NCBI GenBank assembly: GCA_023457615.1
Contig: JAEWKY010000002.1
Location: 1 to 6,787, forward strand
Source of the DNA: Actinomycetes bacterium
Lineage (GTDB): Bacteria; Actinomycetota; Actinomycetes; Actinomycetales; Microbacteriaceae
Length of the DNA: 6,787 nt
Direction of reading: 5' to 3'
The notes under the pieces are model-generated. The model saw only the letters and a list, made by a program, of their open reading frames with translations. It was not told the DNA's origin and made no database searches. Below are positions 1 to 5,923 of the stretch, in pieces (within the stretch, counting starts at the first letter, position 1; each line of letters opens with the position of its first letter). The position numbers were made by a program, and so were the translations under genes.

Positions 1-185
1 GCGGCACGGCGCACGACGTCGCGCTCACGGCCGAGGGCGCGGCCTGGCTCGGCGGCGTCTACGGCCCGTGGGCGCGCATGGACCCCGTGCACGTCGACCG
101 CGCTCCGCAGCCCGCCGATCCGCAGCCCGCCGATCCGCAGCCCGCCGATCTGCATCCGGCCGATCCGCATCCCGCCGGCCCCTAG
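1..185 (+). CDS. 3' end of an unidentified gene, Pro-rich repeat tail (partial)
   Basis: The frame beginning at base 3 is open from the window edge to a TAG at 183-185, giving about 60 C-terminal residues. The start lies outside the window. The first part reads like a folded domain: 'VALTAEGAAWL' (about residues 6-16 of the fragment) resembles the 'LTxxGxxWL' end of winged-helix regulators of the ArsR/MarR kind, but the match is short and tentative. It is followed by 'YGPWARMDPVHVD' and then a tail of five pentapeptides (PQPAD three times, LHPAD, PHPAG). The gene faces the minus-strand operon, and its stop interlocks with the hydrolase stop at the palindrome CTAG (182-185), a convergent 4-bp overlap. 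I prefer this frame over the neighbouring Arg/Ala-rich one because its composition is protein-like and it stops exactly at the convergent junction. If it is a regulator it could act on the operon, but nothing here shows that. Confidence 0.6.
   Translation, partial: GTAHDVALTAEGAAWLGGVYGPWARMDPVHVDRAPQPADPQPADPQPADLHPADPHPAGP
105..179 (+). repeat. 15-bp tandem repeat, five units, encoding a PQPAD-type tail
   Basis: Five head-to-tail units of 15 bp follow the consensus CCGCAGCCCGCCGAT. The first three units (105-149) are essentially identical and the last two are diverged, each with about three differences. Read in the frame of the partial plus-strand gene, they encode PQPAD, PQPAD, PQPAD, LHPAD, PHPAG, followed by a Pro and the stop. 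The period is a multiple of three, so gain or loss of units would change tail length without breaking the frame. The identical units at one end suggest recent expansion by slippage. The tail is probably disordered, and I see no further function. Confidence 0.85.
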
Positions 186-1342
186 ACCGCCGCGCCGACG
201 ACGAGGTCGGACAGCCGCTGGAACCGGGTGATGTTGCGCGCCTGGTCGAGCAGGCCGGCGGTGAGCGCCACGAACGAGACGTCGAGCTCGGGGTCGACCC
301 AGAACAGCACGCTCCCGGCGCCGTAGTTGCCGAACGTCTCGGGAGAGGTGAGCGCGCCGAGCTGCGTCGTGACCATCCGCTCGCCCCGCACGTTGAAGCC
401 GAGGCCGAGATAGGCCGGCGGCACCGCGTAGCCCGCGCGCAGCGCGACGGTCTGGTAGAGCTCGTTGGGCAGGTCGCCCGTCCAGTTGCGGCGGGCCATC
501 CGCACGGTGCGCGGCGACAGGATGCGCACGCCGTCGAGGGTGCCCTCCCCGCGCAGCATCTCGACGAAGCGCGAGAGGTCGGCCGTCGTCGACGAGGCGC
601 CGACCCACGTGGCCTCGTTGCGGCTCGCGGTGAAGAGCCCGTGCGGCTCGTCGTTCTCGTGCGAGGGGTGCGTGATCGGCACGATGCCGCGCAGGTCGGG
701 CACGACGTGACGGGCCCGGCGCCGCTCGTCGATGCCGAAGCCCGTGTCGGTCATGCCGAGCGGCTCGAAGAGGTCCTCGCGCACGATCGTGACGATGTCG
801 CGCCCCGCCGGGTCGGTGCGCCGCAGGGCCTCGCCGAGGAGCGTGTGGTTGGCCATCGGGCTGTAGTCGCAGCGGGTTCCGGGCTCGACGGCGCCGAGCA
901 CGTACTGGCACACGGCGGCGACGGCGTCGTCGAGGCGATCGAGCACGAGACCGGGGCGCGGCTCCCACACCCCGGGCATGCCCGTCGTATGGGTGAGGAA
1001 GTTGAAGATCGTCGAGCGGTCGCGCGGCGCCCCCGCGAACTCCGGGATGATGTCCGACATCCGGGTCGTGAGCGAGAACTGACCGCGCTCGATGGCCCGC
1101 AGCGTGAGCACGTTGAGGAACGCCTTCGTGCCCGAGAAGATGCTGAAGACCGAGTCGGTCGCGAGCGGGCGCGTGTGCTCGGCGTCGGCGAACCCGATGG
1201 CCTCGTCGAACTCGACCGCGCCGTGCCGCGCGATCCTCAGGGCGGCGCCCCAGTAGAGCCCCGCCTCGACGTCCGCCGCGACGACGTCGCGCAGGCGCGC
1301 GAGCCGGTCGGCCGCGAGAGCGGGGAGCTTGGATGTCGACAT
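182..1342 (-). CDS. Serine hydrolase, class C beta-lactamase/esterase family (CubicO-like)
   Basis: A 386-residue protein of the beta-lactamase-fold serine hydrolase family, which includes AmpC, EstB-type esterases and DD-peptidases. The catalytic SxxK is S70-G-T-K73. 'FLTHTTGMPG' (115-124) is the usual family motif after the first helices. The second catalytic motif is Y160-S-P, with Pro where Y-x-N enzymes have Asn. The third motif region is 'FGNYGAG' (337-343), where many family members have FGHxG. There is no signal peptide, so it is probably a cytoplasmic esterase or lactonase rather than a secreted beta-lactamase. The ATG at 1342 is supported by GGAG at 1355-1352, nine bases upstream, inside the last codons of the P450 fusion; the intergenic gap is 3 bp. 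It is the last gene of the operon. Its likely job is hydrolysis of an ester or lactone in the same pathway (inference). The fold assignment is firm; the substrate is unknown. Confidence 0.88.
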   Translation of the reverse strand: MSTSKLPALAADRLARLRDVVAADVEAGLYWGAALRIARHGAVEFDEAIGFADAEHTRPLATDSVFSIFSGTKAFLNVLTLRAIERGQFSLTTRMSDIIPEFAGAPRDRSTIFNFLTHTTGMPGVWEPRPGLVLDRLDDAVAAVCQYVLGAVEPGTRCDYSPMANHTLLGEALRRTDPAGRDIVTIVREDLFEPLGMTDTGFGIDERRRARHVVPDLRGIVPITHPSHENDEPHGLFTASRNEATWVGASSTTADLSRFVEMLRGEGTLDGVRILSPRTVRMARRNWTGDLPNELYQTVALRAGYAVPPAYLGLGFNVRGERMVTTQLGALTSPETFGNYGAGSVLFWVDPELDVSFVALTAGLLDQARNITRFQRLSDLVVGAAV

Positions 1343-1345
1343 GGG

Positions 1346-3523
1346 TCAGATCTCCAGTTCGAGGGTCGGGGTCGCGGCGCGCGAGACGCAGATCATGAGG
1401 TGCTCGTCGCGCCGGCGCTCGGCCGGGGTGAGGATCGCGTCGCGGTGGTCGCCGCGTCCCGCGACGATGCGCGCCTCGCACGAGCCGCACGTGCCCTCGC
1501 GGCACGAGTACGGCCACGCGATCCCGGCGTCCTCGACGACGTCGAGGATCGAGCGGTCGGCGGGCACGTCGAGGTCGCGGTCGGAGACCGTGAGGCGCAC
1601 GCGGAACGGCTCGCGCGGAGCCGCGAGCGCCGCCGCGTCGGGCTCGAAGCGCTCGACGCGCAGCGCGTCCTCGGGCCACGTCGACGCCTCGCCGAGCGCC
1701 CGCAGGAGCGACGACGGCCCGCACGCGTAGAGCAGGGCGCCCGGGGTGGCCGCCCCCGCGATCTCCGCCGTCGACGGGCGCCCCTCGGTTTCGGTCGCGA
1801 TCACGCGCACCCTGTCGGCGGGGAGGCCCTCGACCTCGTCGAGGAGCGCGAGCCGGGCGCGGTCGCGGCCGAGGTAGACGAGCGACCACTCCGCGCCGCG
1901 GCGCCGGGCCTCGCGCACCATGGGGAGGATCGCGGTGATGCCGATGCCGCCCGCCACGAACCTGTAGGCGGGCGCGTCCTCGAGCTCGAAGTTGTTCCGC
2001 GGCCCGCGCACCTCGATCGGCGTCCCCGGCGTGAGCGAGTCGTGCACGTAGGTCGAGCCGCCCGAGCCCGCCGGCTCGCGCAGCACGGCGACCCGGTACG
2101 ACGTCAGGTCGCCGGCGTCCCCGCACAGCGAGTACTGGCGCACGAGCCCGCCGGGAAGGAGGAGGTCGACGTGCGACCCCGGCGCCCACGCGGGCAGCTC
2201 GGCGCCGTCGCGCGCCCGCAGCTCGACCGCGACGACGTCGGCGGCGACCCTGTCGACCGCGGCGACCTCGCAGGCGAGGAGCTTCTCGCCGGGCGCGAGC
2301 GACGCGAAGCCGCGCACGACGGGGCGTGGCACGGAGCGGCCGCGCGAGCGCCCGAGCCGCACGCGCAGACTCGCGGTCTCGCTCACCGCATTCGCCTGGC
2401 GACGCTGCCAGCCTCCCGTGAGCACGAGGTCGGGGAAGCGCTCCGCGACGGCGTCGAGCGCCTCCTCGATCTCCATGCGGGCGAGGTTCTGGCCGAGGCA
2501 GTTGTAGGGGCCCGCCCCGAACATGAGCGGACGCATCCCGGGCCGGTCGAGGCGGTACTCGTCGGGATCGGCGAACGCCGCGGGGTCGCGCTGCCCGGCC
2601 CGGGTCGACACGAACGCCCAGGTGCCCTCGGGGATCGCGACGCCGTCGAGCACGAGGTCCTCGGCGGCGAGGCGGAAGATCGTGCCGAAGCGCGGGTGCA
2701 GGCGCACGACCTCCTCGATGATCGGGCCGCGGAGCGCGCGGTCGGCGAGGAACGCCGCCCAGCGCCCCGGCTCGGAGAGCAGCGTGCCGAACGTGTTGCC
2801 GAGCTGGTGGGCCGTGTTGTCGACGCTCGCCTGCAGGATCGCGAAGGACTGCGCGACGAGCTGCTCCTCCGTCATGAGGCCGTCGAGCTGCTGCCGGATC
2901 ATGACCGAGGTGAAGTCGTCGCCGAGGTCGGCGCGCCGGGCGTCGAGATGACCGCGGGTCATGTCGACCGACTCGAGGATCGCCGCCTCGGCCTCCTCGC
3001 GACGCGACACGTCGACGGTGAGGAGGGTGCCGAGCACGGAGTCGGCGATGCGGATGACGGTCGCCGACTCGGAGTGCGGGATCGACACGAGATCGCAGTA
3101 GGTGCGGGCCGGGATCTCCCAGCACAGGCGCATGAGGTCGACGTCGTCGGCGTCGCCGAACTCGTCGAGCACGTCGTGCGCGGTCGCGCGGATCGACTCG
3201 CGCAGGCGCGCGATCACGGTCGGCCGGAACAGGGCGCCGAACGACGCGCGCATCCGCCGGCGCTCCTCGCCCTCCTTGTTCGTGATGCCCATGTCCATGT
3301 ACCGCCGCGCCTCGCCGGCGATGCCGAGCTGGTCGAGCCGGTACTGGAACGAGGGCCCCTTGAGCAGGGACGGATGCTCGAGCACCTGCATCCCCTGGTC
3401 GTAGGAGAACACCTCGAGGCCGCGCGCGCTGCGCCCCGCCCAGCCCCGTTCCCGGTGCGCCCGCAGCTCGGCGGGGTCGATCAGGTCGCCCTCGACCGTC
3501 GGCAGGTCGTCGACGAGCACCAT
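1346..3523 (-). CDS. Self-sufficient cytochrome P450: heme domain-FMN/NAD(P)H reductase-[2Fe-2S] ferredoxin fusion
   Basis: A 725-residue monooxygenase carrying its own electron chain. The P450 domain (about 1-392) has ExxR at E271-VV-R274, the heme-thiolate loop FGAGPYNCLG (335-344) with ligand C342, and an I-helix segment A232-S-V-D-N-T237. A short linker leads to a phthalate-dioxygenase-reductase-type module: FMN domain (about 410-515) with R462-Q-Y-S465, then a nicotinamide domain (about 518-630) with GGIGIT (525-530) and YACGP (599-603). The C-terminal plant-type ferredoxin (about 638-725) has the cluster ligands C674-x4-C679-x2-C682-x29-C712. This is the CYP116B/P450RhF architecture, and the reductase half closely resembles that family ('RQYSLCG', 'RGPRN'). 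P450RhF is longer, at roughly 780 residues, and the difference lies mainly in the heme half. Odd residues: N236 at the usual Thr, Y340 at the usual His/Arg before Cys, R88 at the usual C-helix His, and A531 after GIGIT instead of Pro. The ATG at 3523 overlaps the SDR stop by one base (TGATG), and 'MVLVDDLPTVEGDLIDP' looks like a natural start. The substrate is unknown; hydroxylation of an imported organic compound is inferred. Confidence 0.93.
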   Translation of the reverse strand: MVLVDDLPTVEGDLIDPAELRAHRERGWAGRSARGLEVFSYDQGMQVLEHPSLLKGPSFQYRLDQLGIAGEARRYMDMGITNKEGEERRRMRASFGALFRPTVIARLRESIRATAHDVLDEFGDADDVDLMRLCWEIPARTYCDLVSIPHSESATVIRIADSVLGTLLTVDVSRREEAEAAILESVDMTRGHLDARRADLGDDFTSVMIRQQLDGLMTEEQLVAQSFAILQASVDNTAHQLGNTFGTLLSEPGRWAAFLADRALRGPIIEEVVRLHPRFGTIFRLAAEDLVLDGVAIPEGTWAFVSTRAGQRDPAAFADPDEYRLDRPGMRPLMFGAGPYNCLGQNLARMEIEEALDAVAERFPDLVLTGGWQRRQANAVSETASLRVRLGRSRGRSVPRPVVRGFASLAPGEKLLACEVAAVDRVAADVVAVELRARDGAELPAWAPGSHVDLLLPGGLVRQYSLCGDAGDLTSYRVAVLREPAGSGGSTYVHDSLTPGTPIEVRGPRNNFELEDAPAYRFVAGGIGITAILPMVREARRRGAEWSLVYLGRDRARLALLDEVEGLPADRVRVIATETEGRPSTAEIAGAATPGALLYACGPSSLLRALGEASTWPEDALRVERFEPDAAALAAPREPFRVRLTVSDRDLDVPADRSILDVVEDAGIAWPYSCREGTCGSCEARIVAGRGDHRDAILTPAERRRDEHLMICVSRAATPTLELEI
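1352..1355 (-). promoter_or_regulatory. Ribosome binding site of the serine hydrolase gene
   Basis: GGAG is embedded in the final Leu-Glu-Ile codons of the P450 fusion, nine bases before the hydrolase ATG at 1342. The 3-bp intergenic gap makes reinitiation after the P450 stop likely. Confidence 0.55.
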
Positions 3524-4260
3524 CAGAGCCCGCCGTCCACGGCGAGGAGGTGGCCGGTCACGAACGCCGCGTCGGCGGAGACGAGGAAGGCGACCCCGGC
3601 GGCGATGTCCTCGGGCGTCGCGAGGCGGCCGAGGGAGCTCATCCGGCGACGCAGCTCGTAGCCCTCGTCGTCGACGACGGCGCGCGCGCCCGGGGTCGGC
3701 ACCGCGCCGGGGACGATCGCGTTGACCCGGATGCCGCGGGGGCCGAGCTCGCGCGCGGCCTGCCAGGTGAGGCTCGACACGGCGCCCTTGATCGCGGAGT
3801 ACGCGCTGCTGCCGGGGACCCCGCGCGTCGCCGCGGGCGACGAGGTGTTGACGATGACCCCGCCGCCGAGGCGCTCCATGATGGGCGTCGCCGCCTGGAT
3901 CGTCCAGAACGCCGCCTTCACGCCGACCGCGAACATGCCGTCGAGCATCTCCTCCGACATCTCGCCGAGCTCCGCGTAGTGCACCCACATGGCGTTGTTG
4001 ACGACGGCGTCGACGCGGCCCAGCCGCGCGTCGAGCTCGGCGAAGAGGTCGAGCACGGCGCCGCGGTCCGTGACGTCGAGGGCGCGACCCTCGGCGTGCT
4101 CGGCGCCGAGCCGCGCGGCCACGGCGAGCGCCGAGGCGCCGTCCCGGTCGAGGGCGACGACGTACCAGCCGTCGGCCGCGAGCCGCGTGGCGATGCTCTC
4201 GCCGATCCCCCGGCCGGCCCCCGTGACGACGGCGACGCGGCGGTCGTCACGCGACGTCAC
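3523..4260 (-). CDS. Short-chain dehydrogenase/reductase (classical SDR)
   Basis: A 245-residue classical SDR, normal length for the family. The Rossmann nucleotide motif is T13-GAGRGI-G20. D38 at the end of the second beta strand ('VALDRD') predicts NAD(H) rather than NADP(H). The 'NNA' motif is at 88-90, catalytic Ser is S141 ('NTSSP'), and the catalytic pair is Y154-SAI-K158. The C-terminus 'TGHLLAVDGGL' is typical. One oddity is G113 in 'AVGVKAAF', where classical SDRs carry the tetrad Asn ('vNlkg'). The start is a GTG at 4260, overlapping the ATPase stop as GTGA; starts further upstream would run deep into the ATPase gene in another frame. The GTGA and TGATG junctions on either side tie it to the transporter and the P450. 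It probably oxidises the alcohol made by the P450 to a ketone or aldehyde (inference from context). Confidence 0.92.
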   Translation of the reverse strand: MTSRDDRRVAVVTGAGRGIGESIATRLAADGWYVVALDRDGASALAVAARLGAEHAEGRALDVTDRGAVLDLFAELDARLGRVDAVVNNAMWVHYAELGEMSEEMLDGMFAVGVKAAFWTIQAATPIMERLGGGVIVNTSSPAATRGVPGSSAYSAIKGAVSSLTWQAARELGPRGIRVNAIVPGAVPTPGARAVVDDEGYELRRRMSSLGRLATPEDIAAGVAFLVSADAAFVTGHLLAVDGGL

Positions 4261-5057
4261 TGCTTCTCGCCCCGGATGAGCCGCGCGACGTGCCCGCGGA
4301 CGTTGATGAACTCGGGGTGCTCCTTGGTCGAGATCTGGTCGCGCGGCGACGGCAGCTCGACGCGCACGTTCTCGGCGAGCGTCGCGGGCGGACGCGAGAG
4401 CACGAGCACGCGGTCGGCGAGGTAGACGCTCTCGTCGATGTCGTGCGTCACGAACAGGATCGTCATGTCGTACTCGTCGCGGATGCGCAGCACGAGATCC
4501 TCGAGGTCGGAGCGCGTCTGGGCGTCGACCGAGGCGAACGGCTCGTCCATGAGCAGCAGCCGGGGACGGTAGGCGAGGGCGCGCGCGATCGCGACGCGCT
4601 GCTGCATGCCGCCCGAGAGCTGCCACGGGTACTTTCCCTCGTGGCCCTCGAGGCCGACGGCGCGCAGGGCCTGGGCCGCGAGCTCGCGCTGCTCCTGCTT
4701 CGAGGCGCCCGTCTTGCCGAGCGGGAAGCGCACGTTGCGCTCGACCTTGAGCCAGGGCAGGAGGGAGCGGCTGTAGTCCTGGAAGACCATCGCCATCCCC
4801 TCGGGCACGCCCGTGACGCGTCGGCCGAGCAGTGACACGGTGCCGTCGGTCGGCGCGAGGAGCCCGGCGAGGATGCGCAGGAGCGTCGTCTTGCCGGCGC
4901 CCGACGGGCCGACGATCGAGACGAGCTCGCCGGCGGTGACGGAGAAGGAGAGCCCGTCGATCGCGACGTACGCACCCGTGCCGCTGCCGTACACGTGACG
5001 CACGTCGGCGACGTCGAGGATCGTGGTCGCCGCCTGCGGTTCTGTCGTGGAGGTCAT
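4257..5057 (-). CDS. ABC transporter ATP-binding protein, NitT/TauT (SsuB/TauB-like) family
   Basis: A 266-residue ATPase energising import through the two permeases encoded just upstream. All nucleotide-binding motifs are intact: Walker A GPSGAGKTT (50-58, K56), Q-loop Q93 in 'VFQDYSRSLLPW', signature LSGGMQQ (147-153), Walker B LLLMDEP (167-173, catalytic E172), D-loop 'ASVDAQ', and switch H205 in 'FVTHDIDES'. The 'VFQDY..LLPWLKVERNV' stretch and 'THDIDESVYLADRVLVL' are characteristic of the sulfonate/taurine/nitrate importer family. The ATG at 5057 is preceded by AGGA (5066-5063) with a 5-base spacer, 14 bp after the permease 2 stop. A longer upstream reading frame to 5783 is rejected because it would overlap permease 2 and lacks family similarity. 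It has no C-terminal regulatory domain. The transported compound cannot be inferred from this subunit. Confidence 0.95.
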   Translation of the reverse strand: MTSTTEPQAATTILDVADVRHVYGSGTGAYVAIDGLSFSVTAGELVSIVGPSGAGKTTLLRILAGLLAPTDGTVSLLGRRVTGVPEGMAMVFQDYSRSLLPWLKVERNVRFPLGKTGASKQEQRELAAQALRAVGLEGHEGKYPWQLSGGMQQRVAIARALAYRPRLLLMDEPFASVDAQTRSDLEDLVLRIRDEYDMTILFVTHDIDESVYLADRVLVLSRPPATLAENVRVELPSPRDQISTKEHPEFINVRGHVARLIRGEKQ

Positions 5058-5062
5058 TGGAG

Positions 5063-5066
5063 TCCT
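5063..5066 (-). promoter_or_regulatory. Ribosome binding site of the ABC ATPase gene
   Basis: AGGA lies five bases before the ATG at 5057, within the 14-bp gap after permease 2. It decides this start against longer upstream alternatives. Confidence 0.6.
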
Positions 5067-5071
5067 GTCGG

Positions 5072-5923
5072 TCAGCCGGAGATCCGGGAGAGGCGGTCCC
5101 ACGCGAGGAGTCGTCGCTCGACGAGCTCCATGGCGGTGTTGATGAGGAAGCCGAGGAGTGCCAGGAGCACGATCCACGACCAGAGGTCGGCCATCTTGAA
5201 CTGCGTCTGCGCGATCACGAGCCGGTAGCCGATCCCGTTGGTGGCGAGCATGAGCTCGGAGACGACGGCGGCGAGGAGCGACACGGTCGCGCCGATGCGG
5301 AGGCCGGCGAAGATCTTCGGGAGCGCGGCGGGGATGATGACGCCGAACAGCACCTTGGCGCGCGACAGCCGGAACGCGCGGCCCATGTCGAGCATCGTCG
5401 GATGGATCGCGCCGACGCCCGCCGCGGTGTTGATGAGCACGAACCACATCACCGCGTACGCGATGAAGGCCACGCGCATCCCGTCGTCGCCGCCGAGCAG
5501 GATGATGAAGAGCGGCAGCGTGGCCGTCGCGGGGATCGAGCGCAGGAACTCGACGACGGGGTCGCTCAGCTCGCGGAGGGCGACCGAGCGGCCGATGGCC
5601 GAGCCGATCAGGATGCCCGCGACCGAGCCGAGCGCGAAGCCGAGCAGGAGCCGCGACAGGCTCCCGGCGACGTCGACCGTGACCGCGTCGGTGAGGAAGA
5701 GCGCCTCGGGCGGGCCGGAGACAAAGAGCTTGAGGGAGTTGTCCCAGATGCGCGACGGCGGCGGGAAGAACAGCGACGGCCACGCCGTCGTGACGACCTG
5801 CCAGAGCGCGACGAGCACGATGAGCGCTCCGAAGCCGTAGAGGAAGCGGGCGCCGAGGCGGCCGATCCCGGGGAGGAGGCCGCGTCGCGCGGGGACGCTC
5901 GCGAGGCTGCTGGTCTCGGTCAT
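5072..5923 (-). CDS. ABC transporter permease 2, NitT/TauT (SsuC/TauC-like) family
   Basis: A 283-residue inner-membrane permease. It has an N-terminal cytoplasmic stretch of about 25 residues, a first membrane helix at about 28-48 ('FLYGFGALIVLVALWQVV'), the periplasmic-side 'FFPPPSRIW' motif common at this point in the family, then helices at about 90-110, 133-145, 150-172, 205-225 and 245-265. The EAA-type coupling loop that docks on the ATPase is 'DMGRAFRLSRAK...IIPAALP' (179-202). The start ATG at 5923 overlaps the stop of permease 1 as ATGA and has GAGG (5933-5930) six bases upstream, so translation is coupled. It is clearly different from permease 1 in sequence, so the pair probably forms a heterodimeric pore rather than the homodimer usual for SsuC and TauC. 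Confidence 0.94.
   Translation of the reverse strand: MTETSSLASVPARRGLLPGIGRLGARFLYGFGALIVLVALWQVVTTAWPSLFFPPPSRIWDNSLKLFVSGPPEALFLTDAVTVDVAGSLSRLLLGFALGSVAGILIGSAIGRSVALRELSDPVVEFLRSIPATATLPLFIILLGGDDGMRVAFIAYAVMWFVLINTAAGVGAIHPTMLDMGRAFRLSRAKVLFGVIIPAALPKIFAGLRIGATVSLLAAVVSELMLATNGIGYRLVIAQTQFKMADLWSWIVLLALLGFLINTAMELVERRLLAWDRLSRISG

Noticed and set aside
105..179. Possible CRISPR or regulator-binding repeat array
   Set aside because: Units are contiguous with no spacers and have a coding period of 15 bp that reads as regular pentapeptides, so a coding tandem repeat explains them.
68..3661. Very long plus-strand open frame (about 1,200 codons) opposite the hydrolase and P450 genes
   Set aside because: Its translation is a low-complexity Arg/Ala/Glu/Val/His-rich string with no domain, and it is antisense to two genes with intact catalytic motifs. 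Long open antisense frames are expected from strong GC bias at third codon positions.
3524..3988. N-terminal extension of the P450 frame into the SDR gene
   Set aside because: The extension is Arg/Gly-rich noise overlapping SDR catalytic residues in another frame. The ATG at 3523 in the TGATG junction is the natural start.
4261..4626. N-terminal extension of the SDR frame upstream of the GTG at 4260
   Set aside because: It would overlap the ATPase gene by over 360 bp with low-complexity sequence. The GTG start puts the Rossmann motif at residue 13, as in normal SDRs.
5058..5783. N-terminal extension of the ATPase frame
   Set aside because: It is antisense-like Arg/Pro/His-rich sequence overlapping permease 2. 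The ATG at 5057 has a good ribosome site and gives normal family length.
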